Positions 1 to 7,061 of a stretch of 8,839 bases of DNA are shown here, piece after piece (position 1 is the stretch's first letter; each line of letters begins with the position of its first letter). Location: positions 1 to 8,839 of the forward strand of contig JAQXHW010000080.1 in assembly GCA_029007475.1 (NCBI GenBank), given 5' to 3'. Under the pieces are notes generated by a model. That model searched no databases, was not told where the DNA came from, and worked only from the letters and a program-made list of their open reading frames with translations. The translations under genes were made by a program, and so were the position numbers. This DNA comes from Oscillospiraceae bacterium (GTDB taxonomy: Bacteria > Bacillota > Clostridia > Oscillospirales > Acutalibacteraceae).

Positions 1-266
1 TCGGGATTCGGCTTATAAAGCACAAACTTATATCCGATAACCTGCACAACATCGCAGCCTACATTCTCAGCGATGATATCAGCAGCCTCGCGTGAGGAAT
101 ACTCACAGGTTTCAAGCACCTTTCCCTTAATAAGCTCGCGAGCCTTTAAGGCATCTGCCGCCTGCTTGTAGATTGTGTCGGTAAGTCCACCTTTTCCGAC
201 AATTAATATAGTATCGTAGCTATTTGCAAGACCGCGCAAATATGCTCGCTGTTTACTTGTCAGCAT
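1..266 (-). CDS. yhbY: YhbY-family RNA-binding protein (CRM domain), 3' end cut by window edge
   Basis: This is a small CRM-domain protein of the YhbY/YqeI family. Its members bind pre-50S ribosomal particles and are thought to act in large-subunit assembly. The visible 88 residues begin MLTSKQRAYLRGLAN and contain the family's diagnostic loop GKGGLTD (residues 24-30), followed by the helix and the GCDVVQVIGYKFVLYKP end strand. Family members are about 95-105 residues, so only some ten residues and the stop codon are missing. The ATG (266-264) shares one base with the rdgB stop codon (TAATG). An AAAGGA ribosome binding site lies about nine bases upstream, inside the end of rdgB. Translation is therefore probably coupled to rdgB. 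The identification is firm from the motif and length. The exact cellular role is taken from the family. Confidence 0.92.
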   Translation of the reverse strand, partial: MLTSKQRAYLRGLANSYDTILIVGKGGLTDTIYKQAADALKARELIKGKVLETCEYSSREAADIIAENVGCDVVQVIGYKFVLYKPNP

Positions 267-868
267 TAAATCAAATCCTTTCTGTCTTTAAGGAGTAAAG
301 AGAGCTTTCTGAGAGCCTTTCCGCGGTGACTGAGCTTGTCCTTTTCCTCGGCTGAAATCACGCCGAAGCATCTGCCGTCAGGGGCTAAAAATAGAGGGTC
401 ATAACCAAAGCCGCCGTCGCCTGAGATTTCAAAGGCGATAGAGCCATCGCAAACGCCCTCTGCGGTTATAATATCGCCCTCACTCAGCATACAGCAAATA
501 CTGCACACAAAACGGGCGGTACGCTTTTCTTTGGGAACATTCTTCATATTATCAAGGAGATAAGCCATGCGTTCGAAATCGCTGAATTCCTCTGAGCCGT
601 AACGGGCGGTAAAGATACCGGGAGCTCCATCTAAAGCGTCAACACAAAGTCCGGAATCGTCGGCAACCGAGGGAAGTCCTGTTGCTGTAAACGCTGATTT
701 TGCTTTAATAAGAGCATTTTCCGCGAAGGTGCTGCCGTCCTCTATAACCTCGCCTAAGTCAAAGCCAGCCTCCTTAGCCGAGACAGCATTTATACCGAGG
801 GGCGATAGAATTCTCTTAAACTCCTCAACCTTGTGAGCGTTATTTGATGCTATGAGAAAATCAGTCAT
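266..868 (-). CDS. rdgB: RdgB/HAM1-family XTP/dITP diphosphatase
   Basis: This cytoplasmic pyrophosphatase hydrolyses deaminated purine triphosphates (dITP, ITP, XTP) to the monophosphate and PPi, keeping these bases out of DNA and RNA. The 200-residue protein has the usual family length and all family motifs: SNNAHKVEEF (8-17), FAENALIKA (48-56), ADDSGLCVDAL (69-79, with the catalytic Asp), GAPGIFTARY (81-90), GFGYDPLF (153-160) and KLSHRGKAL (178-186). I chose the ATG at 868-866 because it places the SNN motif at the expected distance from the N terminus. The frame stays open to 949, but that extension has no family similarity and lies over ftsY. A GGTGA site about six bases upstream fits this start. 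The ATG overlaps the ftsY stop by eight bases (ATGACTGA), and the stop overlaps the yhbY start. Three cysteines cluster at 122-126, which I read as family variation. Confidence 0.96.
   Translation of the reverse strand: MTDFLIASNNAHKVEEFKRILSPLGINAVSAKEAGFDLGEVIEDGSTFAENALIKAKSAFTATGLPSVADDSGLCVDALDGAPGIFTARYGSEEFSDFERMAYLLDNMKNVPKEKRTARFVCSICCMLSEGDIITAEGVCDGSIAFEISGDGGFGYDPLFLAPDGRCFGVISAEEKDKLSHRGKALRKLSLLLKDRKDLI
861..868 (-). other. ftsY/rdgB 8-base overlap ATGACTGA
   Basis: The same octamer as at the plsX/rnc junction joins ftsY to rdgB. Again the upstream protein ends in -END and the downstream one begins MT. Coupled translation is likely. Confidence 0.9.
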
Positions 869-1784
869 TCTCGTCACCATTTTCAAAAAGAGCCTTTGCA
901 AAGCTAACAGGGTCAAAAGGCTGGAGGTCGTCAATCTGTTCACCCACACCGATATATTTCACAGGGATACCCAAGCCGTCGCGGATAGCAAGGACTACAC
1001 CGCCCTTTGCGGTACCGTCGAGCTTTGTCAGAACGATACCTGTAATACCCGTTGCTTTTGCAAACTCCGATGCCTGATTGACAGCATTCTGGCCTGTTGT
1101 AGCGTCGAGTACAAGAAGCACTTCTTTATCAGCGTCGGGAAGCTCTCTGTCAATAATTCTGTTAATTTTAGAAAGCTCATCCATAAGATGCTTTTTGTTA
1201 TGAAGTCTGCCGGCTGTGTCGCAAATTACGATATCAGCTCCCTTTGCTTTTGCTGAGGAAATAGCGTCATAGACAACTGCGGCAGGGTCTGAGCCTTCGT
1301 TTTGCTTAACGATATCAGCTTTACTTCTCTGTGCCCAAATTTGAAGCTGGTCAATAGCGGCAGCACGGAAGGTATCGGCGGCGGCAAGAGTTACCTTTTT
1401 GCCGTCCTTCACGAAGTTATTTGCAAGTTTACCGATTGTAGTGGTTTTTCCTACTCCGTTTACGCCGATTACAAGGATTACGGAGGGTTTTGTGCTGACT
1501 TTAAGCTCCTGACCGCCTGTGAGCAGCTCAGCGGTTACCTTGCAGAGAAGGGCTTTTATCTCCTCAGGGTCGGTGATTTTCTCTGTCTTTACTCTGTCGC
1601 GAAGCTCACCACAAATTTTTGTGGCTGTATTAACGCCCACATCACCCATAACAAGGAGCTCTTCAAGCTCCTCAAAAAGCTCCTCGTCAATCTTTTTGAA
1701 GGACTTGAGCATCGAGTCAATTTGGTTTACAACATTTTCTCGGGTCTTTTTAAGACCCTCCTTAATTTTACTGAAAAATCCCAT
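861..1784 (-). CDS. ftsY: Signal recognition particle receptor FtsY (SRP GTPase)
   Basis: FtsY is the membrane-associated receptor GTPase that docks the SRP-ribosome complex at the Sec translocon. The protein is 307 residues, typical of the short Gram-positive form. It starts MGFFSKIKEGLKKTRENV, an amphipathic, membrane-targeting-type helix, and lacks the long acidic A domain of E. coli FtsY. The N domain covers about residues 1-95. The G domain shows P-loop GVNGVGKT (107-114), DTFRAAA (137-143), DTAGR (189-193), TKLDG (253-257) and the FtsY-type end GEQIDDLQPFDP (281-292), which separates it from Ffh; there is no Met-rich M domain. The ATG at 1784 has AAAGGA seven bases upstream, in the 28-base gap after smc. 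Downstream it overlaps rdgB by eight bases. The ylxM-ffh genes that often follow ftsY are not here. A local promoter is possible because TATAAT occurs twice just upstream. Confidence 0.98.
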   Translation of the reverse strand: MGFFSKIKEGLKKTRENVVNQIDSMLKSFKKIDEELFEELEELLVMGDVGVNTATKICGELRDRVKTEKITDPEEIKALLCKVTAELLTGGQELKVSTKPSVILVIGVNGVGKTTTIGKLANNFVKDGKKVTLAAADTFRAAAIDQLQIWAQRSKADIVKQNEGSDPAAVVYDAISSAKAKGADIVICDTAGRLHNKKHLMDELSKINRIIDRELPDADKEVLLVLDATTGQNAVNQASEFAKATGITGIVLTKLDGTAKGGVVLAIRDGLGIPVKYIGVGEQIDDLQPFDPVSFAKALFENGDEND

Positions 1785-1801
1785 AATAAAATCCTTTATA
1801 A

Positions 1802-1821
1802 ATTATACTGCATTATACTGC
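1802..1821 (-). repeat. Perfect 10-bp tandem duplication across the smc stop codon
   Basis: On the coding strand GCAGTATAAT occurs twice, head to tail. The upstream copy encodes the last two smc residues (Ala-Val) and the stop TAA. The second copy lies wholly in the 28-base smc-ftsY gap, out of frame. The likely event is a 10-bp slippage duplication that lengthened the spacer without altering either protein. Each copy contains TATAAT, identical to the sigma-A -10 consensus, but the stretches about 17 bases upstream (AAAATG and GGAGAA) do not resemble TTGACA. Promoter function for ftsY is thus only a weak possibility. The repeat itself is read directly from the sequence. Confidence 0.9.
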
Positions 1822-4800
1822 TTCCATTTTTAGCTTCTCCGCAACCTCGGTTGCACGGAGTTCAAGAAGTTTTGATATACCCTCTTCCTGCATTGTAACA
1901 CCGTAAAGCACGTCGGATTCCTCCATTGTACCTCTGCGGTGTGTAATTGTGATAAACTGGGTATTCTCTGTAAGATTTCTTAGATATCTCGCGAAACGTA
2001 CTACATTTACTTCGTCCAGGGCGGCTTCAATCTCGTCCATTACACAGAAAAGTGCAGGGCGCACCTTCATAATTGCGAAGTATAGAGAAATGGCAACCAA
2101 GGCCTTTTCGCCGCCGGAGAGAGCCGCGAGATTTGTTACAATCTTGCCCGGAGGATGTACGTTGATATCAATACCTGAGCCTAAAATATCCTCAGGGTCG
2201 GTAAGCACCAGCTTAGCTGTACCGCCGCCGAAAAGCTCTGTGAAGGTTGCGCCGAAGTTTTTATTAATCTCGGCAAAGCTCTCAACGAAGGAATCCTTCA
2301 TTTTCTTAGTAAGCTCGTTAATAAGACCGAGTATCTCTTTCTTTGACTTCTCGACGTCAGCCACCTGAGTTGACATAAACTCGTATCTTTCAGATACTTC
2401 TTTGTACTCCTCGATAGCGGCCACATTGACATTTCCGAGAGCCTTAATTTTCTGCTTAAGCTCGGTAAGCCTCTTGTTAGCCGCCGATACGTCCTCAATG
2501 GGCGCAGCGTGCTCCTCGGCTTCTAATCGTGTAAGCTCATATTCCTCCCAAAGCTTTGAGATTATGGAGTCATACTGGTTTTGAAGATTAATTTTTCTCT
2601 CCTGAAGACGGGCAAGCTCAGCATTTGCAAGCTCGCGTTCGCTCATCTTATTCTTTTCAAGCTGACGAAGCCTTATGTTTTCTTTTTCGATTTCGTCCCG
2701 TCTCACTCCGGCAGAGTCGATATTTGCTTTAGCTTCCGCGATTTTTAATTCTAAGAGCGAAATTTCTTCCTCGATGCGCTTAATGCTCTCGCCTATTTCA
2801 AGGCTTGATTTTTCAAGCGCTTCTATCTCGGAAAGAAGCTCGTCTTTTCGTAAATCCTGATTATCGCCTACGGACTTTGCCGACTCAATCTCATACCGGA
2901 TATTTTCGATATCCTTTTCGGTAGTGACAATTTCAAGTCTGAGCTCTTGGAGCTTCTGAGAAAGCTCCTCGCGCTTCTCCTTGAGGTTTGTTCTGCTGCC
3001 GCTGAGTTCTATTGCCTTTTCCTCCTGAGCGTTTATTTGAGCTGTAAATTCCTCAATAATTGCTTGAGCTTTTTCCTCTTCAAGAGTTAAGCTCTTAATT
3101 CTTTCGGTACAAGAGATTATCTCGTTTTCCAAATTTTCAAAGGCCTCGCGGTTTGAATTAAGCTCGTTTTCACAGGCCTTTGCTTCCGCTTCAAGTCGGG
3201 CAAGGTCCTGAGATACATTTGAAAGGTCAGCTCTAAAGCCTAAAAGCTCAGCTTCTACCGCCGAATTCTCGCCGAGAGCAATATTGTACTGAGCCTTTGC
3301 CTCCTCGGCTTTTTTAAGGAGATTTTGAGCCTCGGCTTCGATTTTAGCTATCTCGGAGCCGCGGCTAATAAGTCCCGAATTTTTCTGGAAAGAGCCGCCT
3401 GTTAATGAGCCTCCTGCGTTTACAACCTGACCGTCTAAGGTAACCGCCTTAAAACGGTAAGAATATTTTTTTGCCGCCGCGGTTGCCGCGTTCAAATCCT
3501 CGAAAACTGCAATTCTGCCTAAAAGAGAGAGGAGAATATTTTCGTACTGTGAGTCAGCGCCGCAAAGGTCGCTGGCAATACCGATAAAGCCGTAACAGTC
3601 GTCAATGCCCTTTTCATCAAGCTTCTTGCCCTTGATATTGGTAATCGGCAGGAAGGTTGCCCGACCTGCATTTTGCTGTTTTAGGTACTGTATGGCACGC
3701 TTAGCGTCCTCCTCGGTAGAGGTAACGATATTCTGCATGGCATATCCAAGAGCTGTTTCAATAGCTACCGCGTACTCGGAGGGTACCGATATGATTCCGG
3801 CAACGGGCCCCTTAATACCCTTAAGAGCACCTGCCTTTGCGCTGTTCATAACGGTTTTTACGGAGTGGTTAAAGCCCTCCATATTTTGCTCTAAATCGCG
3901 TAACACCTTGGCTCTACGGGCTTTCTCCATAGAGTCGAGAGTCAATTTATCGGCCTTCTCTTTAAGAGAGTTTAGTCCCTCAGCCTTTGAGGAAAGCTTC
4001 ATCTCAAGACCCTTAATAGAGTTTGAGTACTGCGTTACCTTTTTTCTTGCCGACTCAAGGGATGAGGTGTACTTTTCTCTCATTTCCTCTAAAGCCTTAA
4101 TATTATCGGTGTATTTATCTTTATTATCGGAAAGAGATTTTATTCTGCTTTCAAGCTCGGCTACTGAGGAAACACTTGTCATGAGAGTAACCCTTGCATC
4201 TGCCTGCTTAGCGCTTAAGGCTGCGATGGCAGCGGTAATCTCTTGAAGTGCATCGGAGCTTCTGCTTGCGTCAACATTGATATTATTGAGCGTATCTGCA
4301 AGCTCGTCATACTCCTTCTGCTTAACCTCTATATTCTTATTGAGTTTTTGGATAAGGGCGAGCTTTTCTTCGATTTCCTTTTTAATATCAACTGCAAAGA
4401 CTTCGATTTGCTCTAAATCGGTCTTGATTCGGTTGATATTTTCGTTATTGTGGAGAATATTATTATTAGCAACAGAAACCTCTGAGCGTTTATCAGAAAT
4501 TTCAGCCTCACAAGCAGAAATAACTGAGCGCAGAGTCTCTAAATCGGTGGCAATTCTACCGCTTTCGCTATAAAGCTCCTCTGTTTTCTCGGAAATTTCT
4601 GCGATAACCTTGTCTGCATCCTCACATTGCAGTCGGCTTATCTCAATCTTGTCCTCGTGCTCCTTAATGACACCTGAGGATTTATTGAGGGTTTCGAGCC
4701 AAAGCGCAATCTCAAGGCCGCGTTTCTCCGAGGCGTACTCAAGGAAAGCCTCTGCCTTCTTTGCCTGATTTTTAAGGGGGCCTACTCTGTCCTCAAGCTC

Positions 4801-5388
4801 GGTTACTATATCGCGAAGCCTAACGAGATTATCCTCGGTGTTGGCAAGTTTTCTTTCAGCCTCGGTCTTTCTGTATCTGTATCTTGAAATTCCTGCAGCT
4901 TCCTCGAAAATCTCACGTCTGTCCTCAGATTTTGAGGAAACGATAGAATCAATCTTTCCCTGTCCAATCATGGAGTATCCGTCACGGCCGAGACCTGTGT
5001 CCATAAAGAGCTCATTTATGTCTTTAAGTCGCACCTGAGTCTTGTTAATCAGATACTCGCTTTCACCGCTTCTGTAATAACGTCTTGTAACGGAGACCGT
5101 ATCACCGTCAAAGCGGAGCATCCTGTCAGAGTTGTCGATAGTAAGAGTTACCTCGGCAAAGCCCTGCTGTTTGCGGCTTGTAGTACCGTTGAAAACAACA
5201 TCCTCCATACGTCCGCATCGGAGAACTTTTGGGGATTGTTCACCTAAAACCCAACGAATAGCGTCGCTGATGTTGCTTTTTCCGGAGCCGTTAGGGCCTA
5301 CAACAGAGGTAATTCCTGTATTAAATATTAGTTTTGTCTTGTCGGGGAAAGTCTTAAAGCCTTGAAGCTCTAATGATTTAAGGAGCAT
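1813..5388 (-). CDS. smc: Chromosome segregation and condensation protein SMC
   Basis: SMC is the ATPase of the bacterial SMC-ScpAB complex, which extrudes and organises chromosomal DNA. The 1191 residues match the family's full length. Domains in order: N-terminal ATPase half with Walker A GPNGSGKSN (31-39) and Q-loop GQGKIDSI (142-149); a long Glu/Lys/Leu-rich coiled coil (about 170-505); hinge (about 515-670) containing GIKGPVAGIISV and the glycine-rich GGSLTGGSF; the returning coiled coil (about 670-1020); and the C-terminal ATPase half with signature LSGGEKALVAISL (from 1090) and Walker B FCVMDEIEAALDE, catalytic Asp-Glu at 1118-1119. The ATG at 5388 starts MLLKSLELQGFKTF, the conserved beginning, with AGGAAGG eight bases upstream. 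It lies four bases after the radical SAM stop, so translation is probably coupled. The ScpA and ScpB partners are not in the window. There is no frameshift or missing motif. Confidence 0.98.
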   Translation of the reverse strand: MLLKSLELQGFKTFPDKTKLIFNTGITSVVGPNGSGKSNISDAIRWVLGEQSPKVLRCGRMEDVVFNGTTSRKQQGFAEVTLTIDNSDRMLRFDGDTVSVTRRYYRSGESEYLINKTQVRLKDINELFMDTGLGRDGYSMIGQGKIDSIVSSKSEDRREIFEEAAGISRYRYRKTEAERKLANTEDNLVRLRDIVTELEDRVGPLKNQAKKAEAFLEYASEKRGLEIALWLETLNKSSGVIKEHEDKIEISRLQCEDADKVIAEISEKTEELYSESGRIATDLETLRSVISACEAEISDKRSEVSVANNNILHNNENINRIKTDLEQIEVFAVDIKKEIEEKLALIQKLNKNIEVKQKEYDELADTLNNINVDASRSSDALQEITAAIAALSAKQADARVTLMTSVSSVAELESRIKSLSDNKDKYTDNIKALEEMREKYTSSLESARKKVTQYSNSIKGLEMKLSSKAEGLNSLKEKADKLTLDSMEKARRAKVLRDLEQNMEGFNHSVKTVMNSAKAGALKGIKGPVAGIISVPSEYAVAIETALGYAMQNIVTSTEEDAKRAIQYLKQQNAGRATFLPITNIKGKKLDEKGIDDCYGFIGIASDLCGADSQYENILLSLLGRIAVFEDLNAATAAAKKYSYRFKAVTLDGQVVNAGGSLTGGSFQKNSGLISRGSEIAKIEAEAQNLLKKAEEAKAQYNIALGENSAVEAELLGFRADLSNVSQDLARLEAEAKACENELNSNREAFENLENEIISCTERIKSLTLEEEKAQAIIEEFTAQINAQEEKAIELSGSRTNLKEKREELSQKLQELRLEIVTTEKDIENIRYEIESAKSVGDNQDLRKDELLSEIEALEKSSLEIGESIKRIEEEISLLELKIAEAKANIDSAGVRRDEIEKENIRLRQLEKNKMSERELANAELARLQERKINLQNQYDSIISKLWEEYELTRLEAEEHAAPIEDVSAANKRLTELKQKIKALGNVNVAAIEEYKEVSERYEFMSTQVADVEKSKKEILGLINELTKKMKDSFVESFAEINKNFGATFTELFGGGTAKLVLTDPEDILGSGIDINVHPPGKIVTNLAALSGGEKALVAISLYFAIMKVRPALFCVMDEIEAALDEVNVVRFARYLRNLTENTQFITITHRRGTMEESDVLYGVTMQEEGISKLLELRATEVAEKLKMEAV

Positions 5389-5392
5389 ATTT

Positions 5393-6391
5393 TCAGCCTT
5401 CCTGTATAATAATCTGACGTTCCGAGAGAGTTTCGTCTGCTAAAACATTTACGTTATAGCCCTTTTCTTTCAGCTTTGTCAGGTTAGATTTTCTTTGTCC
5501 TATCAGCTTGGAAACAGCGGATTTCGCAACGAAAGCCGTGATATTTCCTCGCTTTATTTTTTCCTTATTTAACTTCTCCGTGAGAAGTTCATAGTATATT
5601 TTGCTTTCGCAGAGTTCTCTGAAAGCAGGATGATAAGCCCCTGCCAACATTGAGTTTTCCATGGTTTCACTGCTGTGTAGCCCTACTCTTATGACGTTAA
5701 TATCAGCTTTTTCAAACATTCTGATAAGCTCAGCGCATAAATCAACCGAATACTCAACAGTATCGGGCTTATACTCGCCGCCTAAAAGCAGTTCTTCGAG
5801 CTTGGTGTTTTTGAGAATAACCGTAGGGTAAATACGAACGGTATCGGGAGCAAGCTTTATAAACTCAGACGCTGTGAAAATATCCTTTTCATAGTTGCTT
5901 CCGTAAAGTCCCGTCATCATTTGCAAGCCTAAAGAAAAGCCCTTTGATTTAATCAGCCCTGCAGCTTTCCTCACAGCTTCACTGTCGTGACCGCGGTCAT
6001 TGAGGCAAAGCACCTCGTCACACATAGACTGAGCACCCAGCTCAATAGCGGTGACCTTATAATCCTTTAGAATTTCTAATATTTTATCGTCAATGCAGTC
6101 GGGTCTGGTGGAAATTCTGATTCCCTTAAAAGAGCCGACATAAGCCTTCGCAGCATTTAACAGAGAAACCATATACTCTCTGTCAATAGCGGTAAAGCTG
6201 CCGCCGAAAAAGGCAATTTCAGAGTTCTCAGCATCTATGTTTCCCGATGAAAGGGCAATTTCGACTGCCGATTTAACATCATCGGAGGTTGTCTTTTTCA
6301 CAACACCTGTTATAGAGTGCTGGTCACAGAAACTGCATCGGTTAGGACAGCCTGCAAAGGGGACAAATATCGAAACATTTGAACGCTTAAT
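5393..6391 (-). CDS. Elp3-like radical SAM protein, acetyltransferase domain absent, probable ATT start
   Basis: This gene encodes a radical S-adenosylmethionine enzyme related to Elp3 (COG1243-like). The [4Fe-4S] motif is CPNRCSFC, with cysteines at 15, 19 and 22 if counting from ATT. It is followed by FFGGSFTAI (61-69), STRPD (94-98) and ELGAQS (117-122), and a C-terminal part with VRIYPTVILKNT and YHPAFREL as in Elp3-type proteins. Full Elp3 adds a C-terminal acetyltransferase domain and modifies the wobble uridine of tRNA. At 332 residues this protein has no such domain, so its substrate is unknown. A role in RNA modification is only a guess. The frame opens after a stop at 6400-6398, and no ATG, GTG or TTG precedes the cysteine motif. 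The GTG at 6301 would remove it. ATT (6391-6389) gives MKRSNVSIFVPFAGC, the usual N terminus as I recall it for clostridial relatives. It overlaps the rnc stop by one base. The product's function is uncertain; the family call is firm. Confidence 0.88.
   Translation of the reverse strand: MKRSNVSIFVPFAGCPNRCSFCDQHSITGVVKKTTSDDVKSAVEIALSSGNIDAENSEIAFFGGSFTAIDREYMVSLLNAAKAYVGSFKGIRISTRPDCIDDKILEILKDYKVTAIELGAQSMCDEVLCLNDRGHDSEAVRKAAGLIKSKGFSLGLQMMTGLYGSNYEKDIFTASEFIKLAPDTVRIYPTVILKNTKLEELLLGGEYKPDTVEYSVDLCAELIRMFEKADINVIRVGLHSSETMENSMLAGAYHPAFRELCESKIYYELLTEKLNKEKIKRGNITAFVAKSAVSKLIGQRKSNLTKLKEKGYNVNVLADETLSERQIIIQEG
5571..5589 (-). other. Perfect 8-bp hairpin inside the radical SAM coding region
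   Basis: The transcript can fold AACUUCUC-ACG-GAGAAGUU, eight perfect pairs with a three-base loop, over the codons for ELLTEKL. No U-run follows, so it is not an intrinsic terminator. It may affect mRNA stability or be chance from Glu/Leu/Lys codons. Confidence 0.3.
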
Positions 6392-7061
6392 AACCCATCA
6401 GCTCCAATGCTTCCCTTGCCGCCTGCTGCTCGGCTTCCTTTTTGCTTTTTCCGCCGCCCCTGCCGATTGAATTGGAATTGAGAAGCACTTCTGAAACGAA
6501 GTGTTTATTATGGTCGGGACCGCTTTCACCTATAAGTCTGTACTCAAGCCGCTCACCGGGATTTTTCTGAACAATCTCCTGTAAAGTGGTCTTATAGTCT
6601 TTAATTGGTTTTTTGTGGATATTCTTAATCTCATCAGGGATAAAATTCATAATAAAATCTCGCGCAGACTCATATCCGCCGTCTAAAAAGATAGCGGCAA
6701 TAAGAGCTTCAAAAGCATCGGAGAGAATTGAGGGCCTGTCAGCTCCGCCGCCGTGGCGTTCACCTCGGGACAGCTTAATAACCTTGCCCAAATCAATCAT
6801 TTTCGCAAACTTATAGAGAGTCTTTTCGCAGACGAGAGAGGCTCTAAGCTGAGTTAAATCACCCTCCGGAAGCTGTTTGAAATTTAAGAATATGTAATTA
6901 GTAACCACCAGGGAAAGCACGGAATCCCCCAAGAATTCAAGTCTTTCGTTACACTTAATCTTATTCTTATTCTCGTTAGAAAAGGAGGAATGAGTCAGCG
7001 CTTCTGATAGCAGAGAAAGATTTTTGAACTCATATCCGATTTTTGCCTGAAATTCAGTCAT
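6387..7061 (-). CDS. rnc: Ribonuclease III
   Basis: RNase III cuts double-stranded RNA with magnesium ions; in bacteria it separates the precursors of 16S and 23S rRNA and processes some mRNAs. The 224-residue protein has the usual length. The nuclease domain (about 1-150) shows the signature NERLEFLGDSVL (38-49) with acidic residues Glu39, Glu42 and Asp46, and the second metal-binding pair Asp115 and Glu118 in SDAFEALIAA. The double-stranded RNA-binding domain (about 154-224) ends with GKSKKEAEQQAAREAL (204-219), the typical lysine-rich last helix. The ATG at 7061 overlaps the plsX stop by eight bases (ATGACTGA). A strong AGGAGAGG site lies just upstream inside plsX. The stop TAA shares a base with the proposed ATT start of the next gene. 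The acpP gene that often precedes rnc is absent here. Confidence 0.98.
   Translation of the reverse strand: MTEFQAKIGYEFKNLSLLSEALTHSSFSNENKNKIKCNERLEFLGDSVLSLVVTNYIFLNFKQLPEGDLTQLRASLVCEKTLYKFAKMIDLGKVIKLSRGERHGGGADRPSILSDAFEALIAAIFLDGGYESARDFIMNFIPDEIKNIHKKPIKDYKTTLQEIVQKNPGERLEYRLIGESGPDHNKHFVSEVLLNSNSIGRGGGKSKKEAEQQAAREALELMGY
6389..6405 (-). promoter_or_regulatory. Ribosome binding site and probable ATT start of the radical SAM gene
   Basis: Reading the coding strand, GGAG (6405-6402) is followed by a 10-base spacer and ATT (6391-6389). That ATT shares its last T with the rnc stop TAA, forming ATTAA. It is the first codon in the open frame that could plausibly initiate. The only other near-cognate codon before the cysteine motif is ATA at 6370-6368, which has no purine-rich site upstream. 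Coupled re-initiation after rnc termination could raise use of this weak codon. AUU starts are known in bacteria, for example infC, where they are discriminated against by initiation factor 3. Confidence 0.6.
7054..7061 (-). other. plsX/rnc 8-base overlap ATGACTGA
   Basis: The rnc start and plsX stop share the octamer ATGACTGA on the coding strand. The last codons of plsX (GAG GAA AAT GAC) also provide the purine-rich binding site for rnc. Such an overlap favours coupled translation. Confidence 0.9.

Noticed and set aside
266..949. Longer rdgB start at 949
   Set aside because: The extra 27 residues lie over ftsY and have no family similarity. The ATG at 868 puts the SNN motif in its usual place.
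852..1256. 134-codon open frame on the plus strand, opposite ftsY
   Set aside because: It is antisense to conserved ftsY motifs. The cysteine-rich look comes from reading the complement and matches no family.
1654..1672. 7-bp inverted repeat within ftsY
   Set aside because: It arises from alternating Glu and Leu codons (EELEELL) on the coding strand and has no terminator features.
1302..1898. 198-codon open frame on the plus strand, opposite ftsY and the end of smc
   Set aside because: It is fully antisense to two well-identified genes, has no recognisable family or ribosome binding site, and its low-complexity composition mirrors the opposite strand.
2298..2498. 66-codon open frame on the minus strand within smc
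   Set aside because: It is an out-of-frame shadow inside an intact smc coding region, rich in Arg/Ser/Leu with no motif.
3605..4246. 213-codon Ser/Ala/Leu-rich open frame on the plus strand, opposite smc
   Set aside because: It is antisense to the hinge and coiled coil of smc. The Ser/Leu richness is what the reverse complement of Glu/Lys/Leu codons produces.
5393..6301. GTG start at 6301 for the radical SAM gene
   Set aside because: It would delete the CxxxCxxC cysteines that define the enzyme, which are encoded in frame just upstream.
6483..6506. Imperfect hairpin (about nine pairs with one mismatch in the transcript) inside rnc, a candidate RNase III self-cleavage site
   Set aside because: The stem is short and interrupted, and it lies late in the coding region and not in a leader as in known autoregulation. 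Chance is more likely.
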